Source: Anaeramoeba flamelloides
Lineage: Eukaryota > Metamonada > Anaeramoebidae
Assembly: GCA_027625915.1 (NCBI GenBank)
Contig: JANTQA010000032.1
Span: 6,820,001-6,884,000, forward strand
Direction: 5' to 3'
DNA: 64,000 nt
The notes below the pieces were generated by a model. That model saw only the letters and a list, made by a program, of their open reading frames with translations. It made no database searches and was not told the origin of the DNA. Below are positions 10,844 to 21,884 of this stretch, piece after piece. How positions within the stretch are numbered: the first letter of the stretch is position 1; every line of letters starts with the position of its first letter. A program made the position numbers and the translations under genes.

Positions 10844-11583
10844 GGGATTAGTGTCACCATAGATTTCTCTATAATCAAAGTATGTTGGAATTGGGTATAA
10901 ATGGTATTAGTGCACCATGGCTCGAATAGCTCTAAAAAATCGATTATAAATCTTATTGCACAATAAATTATTACATTTTTTACTAAAGGATCACAATTAA
11001 AAAGTTTTATTTAGAAAAATTTTTTTTAATTCCTTTTCCAAATCTAAAAATAAAAACCCAAAATACAGTATTCTGGTATTTAATAATTTAGATTTAGAAC
11101 TTCCAAAAGTAACTATTTTTAGAATTTTTGAATTTCAAAGATTAACTCAATAATCATCAACATAAAAGTACAAAGACTGATTAGTTTTGTTTGATTTTGA
11201 TAAGTCTAATTATAGCATCAATATATTCATGATTTGAGAAATAATTTGACAAAAAACTTTATTCGTTAATTATTTAATTTTTAAAAAAATTGAATTTTTG
11301 TTACTAATCTACATTTCGCCATAAATTTAAGATACATATTTTATGACTTTGTAGTCTGAATATTGATAATTCAATCATAAAATATATGGCGAAATGCAGA
11401 TTTTATTCTGAATTTGCTCGGTTTTTTACTAATACATAGATCATTTTTAATTGATGAGATCAACAAATATTACTCCTTTGCAATCGATTTTTTAGAGACA
11501 TTTGAACCATGTAACACCAATTTGATTTGGTCCAATAACAACATACTTTGATCCTAGGTTTCTCCTTGGTAGACGCTAATCCC
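10844..11583. mobile_element. T9 long inverted-repeat element
   Basis: The left end TTAAGGGATTAGTGTC and right end GACGCTAATCCCTTAA are inverted, with the arms (10844-11000 and 11440-11583) pairing through ataaatcttattgca-like and aatcgattttttagag words. The target could be TTAA, or TA with AGGGATTAG termini; sequence alone does not decide. Non-coding. A short hairpin element sits inside at 11310-11402. The other good copy is 44545-45308. Confidence 0.8.
11310..11402. repeat. Small hairpin element inside T9
   Basis: tctacatttcgccata at the left is the inverse of tatggcgaaatgcaga at the right, enclosing about 60 bp. The sequence is absent from the T9 copy at 44545, so it is likely a separate tiny insertion. 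Confidence 0.65.
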
Positions 11584-12408
11584 TTAAATTGTAAAAAATC
11601 TATAATATTGAAATCATCAATACTGAATATTTTTAAAAAATTTGTTAGAAAATCAATTTTAACCACAAAAATTAGGTAGAACTTTTTTACCACTAAACAA
11701 TGACACAAGTATAGATCTTATCTTAATTATTATTTTTTTCAAAATTTTTCTGAAATTCCCATGTATACCATCCATACATCCCAAACCTGCACTAATCCTA
11801 CCAAAAATACCTTAACCTAACCAAAAAGCGGTTTCTAAAAACCTACAATCAATAAATTTCGATGTAAGTAAATATTTTGAAATAATAGACAATTTGACCA
11901 TTTATAAATTTTATCAAATTTAAAATACGAATTTTCCAGGTATAAATCACCTAAAATATCTTTTTGTTTTGCCTATTTTTTTCCTTTTTGGAGAATAAGT
12001 TTCATTTTTCAAAAAGTATTCCAACTCACAAAAGGTAAATGTGTAACTCAAGAAGACCATTAAAAACCGTAAAAAAGAAGTAATATATATTTTAAACTTT
12101 TTTTTTTTAGTAAATAGTCTCTGATCTAAAAAAATATTTTATACCGACTAAATCAACTTAAGGTTTCTTCTTTTTGTTTGCTTATTTCAACTGATAATTG
12201 TTTTCTAAAAAATAGATGATTAGCAAAGAATTAACAATTTTTTTGTCTGAAAATTACCTTTTAGACAATTCCAAAATCTGAACTTTTGATTAAAAGAAAA
12301 GAGTCAACACGAAAACAAAAACATTTCGAAAGATTTCGATCACTTTTAATTTCTCAACAGAATCTTAATTTTTCATTTTTTCAACTTTTGTTTTTTTTTC
12401 TTCCCAAA
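11584..12408. other. Upstream spacer of the small basic gene
   Basis: No repeat family recognised. The stretch 11760-11830 is less AT-rich than its surroundings (several CCATACATCCC-like words) but has no open frame of note. Promoter elements for the gene at 12409 should lie at the right end. None has a recognisable consensus. Confidence 0.5.
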
Positions 12409-12813
12409 ATGTCAAGGTCGAACAAACCAAACAATCGAAAAAATACAAACAAAAAGGGTATTTCTGAATCACCAAAAAAAGAAACTCACAGAAAGAAAAA
12501 AGAAAGGAAAACCGAGAGTAGTTTAAAAACTAAGCGCTCACAAACAGATCTTTATCAGTAACTAATTTTTTTTTTTTTAAAGTTTTTTTTCAATGATTTT
12601 TTCTTTTGTGCAAGCATGAATAAAGTGTTGTTTAGATTCTTTTGTACAGAAACGTTTTTTTTAAATTTAAAATCACTCCGAGAAATACCAAATAATATTT
12701 TTGATCATTTCTCAAGATCGAACCAATTCGAGAAAATCAAAAAACAAATGGATAACATTTGGAACAGAAGGCGAATAAATAGATGCTGTTTTTTACAAAA
12801 ATTTTCCAAATAA
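12409..12813 (+). CDS. Probable small basic protein, two exons
   Basis: Exon 1 (12409-12557) encodes MSRSNKPNNRKNTNKKGISE and more lysine- and arginine-rich residues to QTDLY. A GTAACT donor at 12558 in phase 2 can be joined in frame to either of two acceptors: tttag at 12631-12635 (exon 2 from 12636, 108 residues total) or gcaag ending at 12614 behind a long T tract (115 residues). Exon 2 encodes ETFFLNLKSLREIPNNIFDH then a basic, aromatic C-terminus ending at TAA. Supporting the call are the less AT-biased codons relative to flanks and the frame-preserving splice. Against it are the lack of any recognised domain and short length. The basic N-terminus suggests nucleic-acid or nucleolar association, which is a guess. 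Function unknown. Confidence 0.45.
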
Positions 12814-13627
12814 GAACCAAAATAACTTTATTTTTAAGAGACAACTGATAACACACCTAAAACATTCTTATTAAGAAAAGAAACAAACAAAGTTTTTATT
12901 CGATTTATTTGAAAAATAATTTAATCTTCAAGTTTGTTGCCCAATCAACAAATAATCGACTTTTAAGGTTTATAGAAACTTCTTGCCTTTTGACACAATC
13001 CTTCGGGTGACTTTAAAAAAAAAAATCTTTTCCCAAATAGATAATTGGTTGTGGAAAATCACAAATGTTGAACAATTTCTCTTCAAAATGTTTCATTATT
13101 TAAGATTTACGGTTATTGAAATGGGGAAAAAGGTTATTTGTTAATCTTGTAATAGTCAACCGATGTGTATATACTATAAAAATCATCATGTATCAAAAGG
13201 CTAAAAATATTTTTCATAACAAAAAGAAAGAAATCGTTCAAATTTATAGAAAATTGATTTTGTGATCGTAAAATTTTAGAGTCTTTTTCATTTTTCTGAT
13301 CTGTTCAAATAAAAAAGAATTTCCTTTTTGTTTTCTTTTTCATTTTAACAAGAAAAAAAGAATCGGTGCAACTCTTTTCATTTACATCCTGCCATTTTCT
13401 TATTAAAAAATGAAAATTTTATTTCAATTTCCCACAATCATTAATACGATTTTATGACTTAAAAAAAGTAAGATCTTTGCAAAACTAATGCCAAAAGCAA
13501 TTTTTCAGATATTTAATTCAACTTCCTAATTGGGGTTTGAGATAAAATTTTAAATGGTGTAAATTATTTGAATCGGTAAAATGAAAATTTTTAATTTATT
13601 TTATCTCTCCCTTCTTAAGACTTTGAG
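12814..13627. other. Intergenic, nothing recognised
   Basis: No repeat family, RNA gene or open frame is supported. Composition is a little less AT-rich between 12930 and 13140 (for example cacaatccttcgggtgactt), so an unrecognised non-coding RNA cannot be excluded. Confidence 0.5.
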
Positions 13628-13644
13628 ATAAAATTTATATTTTT

Positions 13645-13938
13645 ATTTTGTCCTTTATGTTTAAAATATAAACAGAAGGAAATAATAGAAAATATTAATA
13701 ATTTTTTATGGGTATGCCTCTTCCTTATGAAAATGATAGATTGATTTTTCTGAAGAAGTTAAAAAAATTAAATTTTAATGAAATAATTTTAAATTATGAT
13801 AGCTTACAATTATTTTCATTAATTAATAATCGTGAAATCTATGATTTTATGCTTAAATTTCTGAAAGGGGATTTAAGTAAAAGGGCACTTAGAGTGTAAT
13901 TTACACTTCCTCCTCAATAAAAAAAAAAATAAAAAAAA
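13645..13938 (+). mobile_element. LINE 3' stub with 17-bp target duplication
   Basis: Encodes the tail of the LINE protein (NFNEIILNYDSLQLFSLINN then MLKFLKGDLSKRALRV, stop), then gtgtaatttacacttcctcctcaat and an A-rich tail. Flanked by ataaaatttatattttt at 13628-13644 and 13939-13955, a clear target-site duplication. Severely 5' truncated at the zinc-knuckle region. Confidence 0.88.
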
Positions 13939-14051
13939 ATAAAATTTATATTTTTTTATTTTGATTTTAATGGTATAACATTTTTAAAAAAGTGATTTAT
14001 TTTTTATCTTTTTTTATCATTTAAGGGAGGATTTTTTAGTTCCTCTTGTTT

Positions 14052-14788
14052 GCCGTTAGGTTTTTTTTAATTTTTGAAATAAACAGAAAATTAAAAAAAT
14101 TTTCGGTTTATTTCTCAAAGTAAAAAAAAAAACTACATTAGGTTTTTAAGAATTTTCTGTTTTATCTGTTAAGTGTTCTAGGTTTTTTTGAGTTTTCTAT
14201 TTATTTGTGAAGTGTTCTAGGTTTTTTTGAGGTTTTCTATTTTATTTGTGAAGTGTTCTAGGTTTTTTTTTTACTTTTTTATTTAAACAGAAAAATTTAA
14301 TAAATTTTCGGTTTATTTCAAATAGAAAACCTCAAAAAAACCTAGAACACTTCTATTGATTTTCCAAAGAAACAGAAAACTCAAAAAAACTTAGAACACT
14401 TCACAAATAAATAGAAAACTCAAAAAAACCTAGAACACTTAACAGATAAAACAGAAAACCTCAAGAAAACCGCCATTAACTTTTCCAGAATTCAAAAGAA
14501 TTGAGTTAAATCAAAGATTTTACTATATTATTTTAAATTCTGGAAAAGCTAGGCACTTGGAAGACACTTCAGATTCGGTTTTCTTGGGTTTTATGTTTAT
14601 TTATAAAATCAAGAGATTTTGTATATAAAATTGAAACCCCCAGGATAATCGCCGTTAGGTTTTTTTTAATTTTAGAAATTAAAAGAAAATTTCAAAAATT
14701 TTCTTTTTATTTCTGAAATTAAAAAAAACCTAGGCACTCTACGGCACTCTACGGCACTCTACGGCACTTGACGACACTACACGCCACA
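14052..14788. repeat. P modular palindrome cluster (P2), largest
   Basis: Ordered modules: A palindrome (gccgttaggttttttttaat), repeated C modules (tgttctaggtttttttgag in both orientations, 14160-14460), B palindrome (cttttccagaattcaaaaga / attctggaaaagc, 14477-14552), a second A palindrome (14649-14731), then a run of tacggcactc-type units at 14735-14790. It can fold into several separate hairpins. Non-coding. Confidence 0.75.
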
Positions 14789-14949
14789 AAAATATTTTAA
14801 AATAATGAAAAACCAAAAAAAAAATATTTATTAATCAAAAATATTTAAATTATCCATCAAGCTCACTAATTCTAAAATTCAGAACATTTACTAACTGCTT
14901 AAATAGATACCACATCATAAAAAAAAAATTCAAATAAATTCTATATTTT

Positions 14950-15222
14950 TATGTTTAAAATATGAACATAAAGAAATATGCAAAAATATTGATCATTTTT
15001 TAAGGGTATGTCCTTCTATTAAAATGGTAGATTAATATTTATAAATAAATCAAAAGAATTAAACTTTAATGAATTTATTTGAAAATGAGATAGTTTGAAA
15101 TTGTTTTTACTAATTAATAATCGTGAAATCAAAGATTTGACTTCTTAAATTTCCTTTCAGAAATTTAAGTTTAAGAACATATCGAATGTAATTTACACTT
15201 CTTCCTCAATAATAATAAAAAA
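14950..15222 (+). mobile_element. LINE 3' stub, decayed
   Basis: Same LINE tail as 13645-13938 (tttatgtttaaaatatgaac, attgatcattttttaagg, taataatcgtgaaatc, atttacacttcttcctcaat, A-rich tail), with several stops. No clear target duplication found. Confidence 0.8.
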
Positions 15223-15472
15223 AAAAATAATTTTTTCTTTTTTCAAAATTAAAAATAATTTTTTTAGATCAGAAACAAACAAATATTAACACTAAAATAA
15301 AATCCAAAAGAAATAACATAATCTTTTTATATTTAAAATTTCTAATGTTTATTATGAATATTTCTGTGATTTTTGAATAAATATAAAAAATAATTAAAGG
15401 AAAAGATTAATAATCAAATCTGAAAAAGATTCGTATACAGTATTTCAACTTAATAAAAGAAAAAATCAAAAT

Positions 15473-15885
15473 ATGCCATTATCGCTGTATGAAATGACTA
15501 ATAGGGATTGGATTATTATGGAAAAAACATGTACCAAATCTAGATCTCGGGATTCCAAATATAAACAAAAAAAAAAAAAAAAAAAGTCTTTTGAAGAAGA
15601 ACCAATAAACAAAACAATTACAAAACGTCGTGAACAAAGAAAAAAACGCCATAGTGCAAATTGTAAATCTAATTCAAATGATGATCAAGATCAATTAAAA
15701 ATATTATCAAACAAAAATACTGGAAAAGTTAAATCTAGAAAAAAAATAAGAAATAAAGATGAAGATGATATTAAGGATATAAGTAGGAAAAAAAGAAATA
15801 TTGATAATTATAATGATCATAAACATAATCAAAACCGTAATCATAATCATAAGCGTAACCATAATCATAAACCTAATCATAACCG

Positions 15886-15918
<33 letters not shown>

Positions 15919-16900
15919 TGATGATGACGACTACAACGACGAAGATGATGATGATGTAGATGATAATCTCAATCATAATCAAAACCATAAACACAATCAT
16001 AATCGTAATAATAACAAACCAATGACTATACCAAAAACACCGAATAATAAAGAGAATAATAGCAGTAATAAAAAGGACAAACAATTATTATCTAAAATCA
16101 AAAAATTTCCAAAACTTAGACTTTCAGGCAGAAAGAAAAAGGAAAATAATCATCAAAGCAATGTCAATGACAACCCCTACACTGAACACAATGAAAAACA
16201 AAATGTCAAAACTGGCAAACCACAGCCAAGGAAATGGGTCAAAAAAAGAGATGAAATTTTTGATGATCAAACATCATTTCATACAAATCTGGGACTCGAC
16301 TCAATATTAAACGACAAAATAAATGAAAATTTTAATAAAGCCATTACACATACAAAACCCAAGAAAAGGAATGGTAACAAAAGTGTAATTAATTTTAATA
16401 ATGCTGGCAAAATAAAAAAAATTCGAATCAGAAATGTTGGAACAATCAAATATAAAAAATCACCATCAAAGTCAATAGAATTCGATAAAGATGGTAATAT
16501 AACATTTGATTCAGTTTTAAAGCATTTTTTAGTACAGTTTATTGAATTTTCAGCAAGCGAATATAATGACGAAAACATTTTATTTTGGTCAAGAGTCAAC
16601 GAATTTAAGGAATATTGTCAGAAAAGAAACACCGATCTTGCGCGCCAAATGGCTTGCAAAATTTATAAATCTCATATTATGGAAAACTCTGAAAAGGAAA
16701 TTAATATCAGCGGATCGTTAAGAAAGGAAATTATCAACAGCTTTAACCGAAATTCACTCATTTGCCCGCCACCTGATATCTTTAATGTTGCACAAAAAAT
16801 TGTTTATGAAATAATGAGCGGAGATTTATATCTTTCTTTTTTTAGATCTCCTCCTTATCGAGAAATCATGCACGATTTTAAAAAAGGGAAAAAAAATTGA
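15473..16900 (+). CDS. RGS-domain protein with long low-complexity N-terminus
   Basis: A 475-residue single-exon protein. RGS proteins bind GTP-loaded G-alpha subunits and speed up GTP hydrolysis, ending G-protein signalling at the membrane. Residues about 344-470 fit the RGS fold: FLVQFIEFSASEYNDENILF then WSRVNEFKEY, an EINISGSLRKEI loop (family EINL), FNVAQKIVYEIMSGDLYLSF then RSPPYREIM (family AQ..VY.LM..D.Y.RFL.S..Y). Residues 25-240 are lysine-rich with an Asn/His/Gln repeat tract and a run of Asp, encoded by imprecise AAYCAY and GAT repeats. No membrane segment, DEP or GGL domain is seen, so it is a stand-alone RGS with a disordered basic tail. The first ATG is used and the stop is TGA. 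The promoter presumably lies at 15240-15470, just after a LINE stub. Confidence 0.9.
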
Positions 16901-17306
16901 TTTTATGGATTTATTATACAATTTCCTATATTTATTTATACATATTTATAATATCTCCGTTTTTGTTTTTAATTTCTTTTATTTTGTTTTATTCTCATTT
17001 CTTTTTTTTTATTTTCATTTTTATTTTTTATTTGACTGTAAAAAAATTCTTTTGTTTTTTTTTTTATTTTTAGTTTTATTATTTTTTTTCGATTATTATA
17101 TTTGAAAATTTTTTTTACCCTCGAATTTGTTGTTTTGCATTTTTTTTTTTTTTATTGCAAGATCGTTAGCTACTTGATAAAAATGTGTTATTTTAATACT
17201 ATTGAAACTTTGGAAAATGATTCTAGATAAATGATATTTATTTCTATTGGAGTTTTATTTGATCTTCGATTTGAGATCAAAATGCACATTTTTGTTTTTC
17301 TAAATA
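16901..17306. other. 3' flank of the RGS gene, T-rich
   Basis: Very T-rich DNA (16960-17150), likely 3' untranslated and termination sequence. No second gene is seen. Confidence 0.5.
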
Positions 17307-17440
17307 AACTATTTTTCATAAATTTTGACTCACTTTAGAATCTTAATGGGAGTTGTTTTGAGGGTTTATTCCAGTATTCTTAACAAAAATTATTTTCAAA
17401 TTTTTGGATCAGAATCATGTTTTTTTTTTTTTTTAGGTTT

Positions 17441-17450
17441 TCTTTTTTTT

Positions 17451-17531
<81 letters not shown>
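17441..17531. repeat. Poly(T) low-complexity tract
   Basis: About 90 bases almost all T with scattered C or A. It lies in the position of a shorter T tract in the T3 copy at 19190-19260, so it is probably an expanded internal tract of that element. Confidence 0.9.
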
Positions 17532-17532
<1 letters not shown>

Positions 17533-17698
17533 AAAAAGATCATGTTGAAAAAAAAAGAGATCTTCGAAAAGACAAATAATCACTAAGAAAATTGGGGCTA
17601 TGTAGTGTCTTTGAAAATGGATTTAATTATTCATAAAAAATATTGTTATTCAACTTTTTTTCAGTGAAAGTACAGTAATAAAAAATCCGTAATGCTCT

Positions 17699-17897
17699 TT
17701 TCAAAAATTGTGACTCACTTTTTTTTAGTTTTTGGTTTTATTTTTTTTTAATTTTTAATATATCAGGCTTTTATAGATTTAGAATGACTTAAAAGTGAAT
17801 TACAAATCATATTTAGTTATTAATTGTTCTTGAATACTAAAGGATAAATTTTTTTTTTCAATTTATTATTTCAGGTGAGTTACAATTTTTGAAAAAG
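17699..17897. mobile_element. T11 small inverted-repeat element inside T3
   Basis: Begins TTTTCAAAAATTGTGACTCA and ends ggtgagttacaatttttgaaaa, which are inverted repeats of about 22 bp. Length about 199 bp. It accounts for part of the extra length of this T3 copy. Confidence 0.6.
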
Positions 17898-18124
17898 AGT
17901 TTAGATTCAACAAAGAATTTGGGTTTTTCTTATTTTTAAGAACATCTATTGATTTATAAGTTTGATTTTAGGGGGGATATCAACAATTTTTTGATGTCTA
18001 TTATTATGTTTATTTCTTATTTGTTCTTCAAAGTCAATTATATAAAATAATAGATATTAGAAAAAAAGGTTGGACCTCTTTGACTGAAACAGAGTTTAGT
18101 ATATTTATTTGAAATTTTTTGATA

Positions 18125-18702
18125 ATATGTCCTTAATAAAAGTAAGAACTATTTTTTTCTGATTAATATTTTTCTAAATCTAGCTTATAACTAAATTCAA
18201 TTAAACACTGGGATAAAATTTTTTTAGAATAAAAACACTCTAAACTTTTGAATATCGAAAATATTTTTTGAAATTACTGGACACTTTTTTATTTTTATTT
18301 TTAAAAATGGGGTTGAGAAAATTTTGAAATCAAAGAATAAGTTAATATTTTTAATTAGAATATTTTTCCAGAGAGTTTATCTTTTAAGTTGAACTTTTTT
18401 TTCAATTTTACAATTTAAAAATAAAAAAAACATTTGAAGACCAAATTAGTGACTTTTGTGAAAATAAAATTCCTATAATTGAGAATTTTTTTTAGTAAAT
18501 GAAATAAAACAATAGAGTGAATCTAAAAATATACATAATTTCAAGACTGAATTCAATGATTATGGCAAAAAAAGTTTTCAAGAAAAAGTTAAATCGAAAC
18601 TTTATTGATTTTTATTTTTTCCTTTTGTTTGTTTAATTTTTTTTAATGGAAGGTATTTGATCAGTTTTCCATTTTTAGTGTTTTTTGGTTCGTAGGGACA
18701 TA
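18125..18702 (-). mobile_element. T5 element copy 1
   Basis: Ends TATGTCCTTAATAAAAG and cgtagggacata. It aligns, reverse complemented, along its whole length with the two pieces of 39536-40590 (shared words include gaatatcgaaaatattttttg and aataaaaacactctaaac). Non-coding. The spacer 18703-19020 holds nothing recognised. Confidence 0.8.
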
Positions 18703-19066
18703 TAAAAGCTATTTCCAAAAAAAAAAATATGGATAAATTAATTTATAAAATATCTTTATTAATCCCAATTTTAATAAAACTCAAGCTCATGGAATTGTTT
18801 AATAATCCAGTATTGTTATTTATCATTAATTGATTCAAAATAATAATTTAATCATTTGTTATTATGATATTATATAAATAAAATGTATCAAATTTTTTGA
18901 TCTCAGATTTGGTATGATATTTTTTTAGGTGTGAAAATTAGGTGATTTTTTTTTTTATTTGATCCAAAAAATTGTTATTTTTTTAAGAGGTTTTCATCTC
19001 GATCTAATTTTTTAATATATTCAGTTCCACTTTTAAGTTACAAACTTTCAACAAAAATTTAAAGTA

Positions 19067-20310
19067 AACTCTTTTTCAGTCAAAGGGGACCAGTTTTATT
19101 GAAGAAATGGAAGACCAACTATGAGTTTAATTCATTACTCTTATCAAACTAAAATTTCAATTTTTCGATCAAAAACATTTTTTCTCATTTTGTAAATTTT
19201 TTTTTTTTTGTTTTTTGCTTTTTTTCTTTTTTTTTTTTTTTTTATTTTTTTTTTTAAAAATTATAAATTAAAAAAAAAAAATGTTTGAAAAACCAAATAA
19301 ACATTAAGAAAAGTTAGGATTTGTATGTTCTTTTAAAATTCATACTTGCAAAAATTGATCTCGCTAGATTAAAAGTATACCGAAGAAAATATAAATTGAT
19401 AGAAAAATTAGATTTCTTAAATTTAAAAAAAATTAAAAACAATACTAAATTTTCGAAAATTGGAAAATGAAAATATTAATTGGCACACTAAGGGATTAAA
19501 ATTATTAGATTTAGAATTAAAAGTTTTTCGATTAACCGAATTGGAAAATTCACCTAGTTGGAAAGTTCAACAATATCTAAAAATTATAAAACAACAAAAT
19601 TGCAATTTCAAACAACAAAAATATTTAAACTGGAAAGCTTCAAAAACAATTCTAAAATTTCGAAATTTTACTAATTGTTTAAATAGGTACTCTTATGTAA
19701 CAAGTAAAAAATAAAAATAAAAATTGTGATTTATGTAAAGAAAAGTTAAATATTGATATCATTGAAGATTTCGATCATTTTTTATGGGACTGTCCGGCCT
19801 ATAAAATAAATCGAAAAATCTGGATATCTGAATTTTTTGAAAAAATAAAAAAATTAATAATATCAGAGATATTATTAATAAAAAAGAATTCATCATATAT
19901 ATTATCATTAGTAAGTGATAATAAAATTTGTGATTCTTTAACAAAATTTCTAAAAAAAAGTTTAGAAATTAGGGCACACAGGAGAAAAGCAATTTTCTCT
20001 CTTCAAAAATAAAAAAAAAAAAATAAAATTCATACTTTTACAGGTAAAAATCTTATTATCAATAATTTTAATTTCCTAAAGAAATTCAAAATTTTTCAGA
20101 GACGTTCCAATGGAATGGGGCCCAAAAAATTTTTTAACATATTTTTTTTTATTGAAATTTATGGTTCGTTAAGGGTTTTCTTTTATAATAATCGACTCTT
20201 ATATGAAGTTTATTATTTCTCGTATTTCTAAACAATCTAAGTTTGGTTGGTTCTTAAAAAGAAAGCGACTTTGTAATTTTTAGCTGGGCTCTTTTGAGTG
20301 AAATGGAGTT
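19067..20310. mobile_element. T3 element inserted in T1 and hosting a LINE
   Basis: Inverted ends AACTCTTTTTCAGTCAAAGG and ctcttttgagtgaaatggagtt, flanked by TA. Without the LINE and its duplicated target the element is about 554 bp. Internal T tract at 19190-19260. No own coding capacity. Confidence 0.82.
19348..20024 (+). mobile_element. LINE 3' fragment inside T3, 13-bp target duplication
   Basis: Flanked by AAAATTCATACTT at 19335-19347 and 20025-20037. Encodes the C-terminal third of the LINE protein in two frames: NINWHTKGLKLLDLELKVFR and then a zinc knuckle CDLCKEKLNIDIIEDFDHFL with WDCPAY (C-x2-C ... H-x4-C), then NRKIWISEF and LEIRAHRRKAIFSLQK, stop, A-rich tail. 5' truncated within the region after the reverse transcriptase. 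At least one frameshift. Confidence 0.9.
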
Positions 20311-20559
20311 TACAATAAAAATCTCAAATTAAGGCACAATATTTTGGATTTTTTTTGAAATAATTTGTAAAAAAAAACAATCCAAATTTTGTGCTTTAAT
20401 TTAAATTTTTTTTGTGCTTTAAATTGTTGTTGAAAGTTTGTAACTTAAAAGTGAAACTGACTGTATTATTGAAAGTTTATAACTGTATTTATTTATTTGT
20501 TGAGGGAAAGGAATAATCAATAAACATTTTACAAAATAAAAAAGAGAGTGGGGAAAATA

Positions 20560-21086
20560 AACCCCATTACAAAAATTTGGACAACCCAAAATCAAAAATA
20601 GGCAAAAAAAAACCCAATTTATTGTATTTTCCCAAACCTAATATAAAACCACATTTAAGTTACATAGTATTAATTTTTTAATAAGTAATTATTTTAATCC
20701 TAATAAAAGAAAAAAATATAAAACAAAAAAATAAAAATCGGTGTGTTAAAAATTAAGGAATCGAGCTCAATAAAAAATTTATTAGTAAATTTGTTAAAAT
20801 CCCAACAACAATTGTTGATCGATCAACTGATAAGATACCATGGTTCAATTGTATGTGATTTTTCAATTAAATAAACTCAACACTAACCTTCTATCAACCA
20901 TTGAAAAAAATTTTCAGATCAAACGAAATAGATTACATAACTGTAAAAAAGGAAATGAAAACAAAACAAAAAAGACAAAAAATGAAAAAAGTTTGTAAAT
21001 TCAAAATCCTTTCAAAATGAATTTAAATTGCAGTATTGTTTCCCTTTCCACTATTTAAACTGTGTCCAAATTTTTGGAATATAGTT
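20560..21086 (+). mobile_element. T2 MITE, older copy
   Basis: Starts AACCCCATTACAAAAATTTGG after TA and ends gtccaaatttttggaatatagtt before TA. The inside aligns loosely with 9917-10446 (tcggtgtgttaaaaatt, gatcaaacgaaatagattac). The ends are closer to the mariner fossil termini than those of the other T2 copies. Confidence 0.75.
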
Positions 21087-21457
21087 TAATTAAAATATTA
21101 AAGGATAAAATTATAAAATCATTTATATAAACTAAATAAATAATTATCTATAGTACTGAAACAGGAGGAGTAAAAATATGATAGAAAGATTATCAATAAT
21201 AAAGAAAAATTCCAAGAACTATGATGAAAAAATTAGCATTACACAACTCCGAAGAGTGGATAATTAGGTATTTGAATTTAAATATTTTTTTACTATTTTA
21301 GTTATCTTTTATTTTTAATTTTATTATTTTTATATTTTTCTTTATTAACATAAGTTTTCTAACCATAAGAGCTTTGATGAAAAATTCTCAACAAGAACAA
21401 TGAATTTTATAATTTTAATTAGTCAGATTAAAGATTTTTTGATTATTTTTCTTACCA

Positions 21458-21833
21458 CTAGTGTAAATATGAAGGTTATAAAAAATTGAGTTTTTGCAAT
21501 TTTCGAGATAAATAAAGAGTTCCATAGATTTATCCAAATTTTGGTAATAGTACATATCATATCTGATTATCTTAAAATCGTGGAATAAAAATTTTAATCC
21601 AAAAATCTTTTATGAATAGAAATCTTTCTTTTTTTTAAAAAAAAATCCTTTTTCAAACACAGTATTTGTGTTCATCAAACAATTTTCGTAAGAAAATCTT
21701 TTAAAAAACAAAAATTATAATGGAGATTTCTTTTATTATTACCAAAATTTGAATAAATACATGGAACTCTTTGTTTTTTCTCTAAATTGTAAAAATACTC
21801 TATTTTTTACAACATTATATATTTACACTTGTA
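21458..21833. repeat. T8 near-perfect palindromic element
   Basis: Left arm tagtgtaaatatgaaggtta, then gagttccatagatttatcca. The right arm has the inverse (aaatacatggaactcttt, atatttacacttgta). The arms meet near 21650. About 375 bp with no coding. The stretch 21087-21457 has no supported gene; a 29-codon frame at 21178 (MIERLSIIKKNSKNYDEKIS) was not accepted. Confidence 0.7.
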
Positions 21834-21884
21834 TAAGGATAACATTTTTATAAAAATCAATTTTTATGAAAAATTTTTAAAAAT

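Larger units (their letters stand above)
17307..18096. mobile_element. T3 element, older copy
   Basis: Left end AACTATTTTTCATAAATTTTG after TA. Right end ctttgactgaaacagagtt before TA. Its order (T tract, aaaccaaataatcactaagaaaattgggg-like segment, right end) parallels the T3 copy at 19067. Contains a T11 insertion and a greatly expanded T tract. No genuine coding. Confidence 0.65.
19021..20463. mobile_element. T1 MITE split by a T3 insertion
   Basis: The left arm tcagttccacttttaagtta (19021-19066) and the rest, caataaaaatctcaaattaa to gaaactgactg (20311-20463), join into one T1 when the T3 element is removed. The TA at 19065-19066 and 20311-20312 is the duplication of T3. Confidence 0.88.

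Noticed and set aside
15707-16084. 125-codon minus-strand open frame rich in Ile, Met and Val
   Set aside because: It is the mirror of the Asn/His/Asp repeat tract of the RGS gene; the hydrophobic composition follows from the repeat on the other strand.
17325-17579. 84-codon frame of mostly phenylalanine
   Set aside because: Translation of the poly(T) tract inside a T3 element.
21178-21267. 29-codon frame MIERLSIIKKNSKNYDEKIS
   Set aside because: Too short and without homology; expected by chance between repeats.
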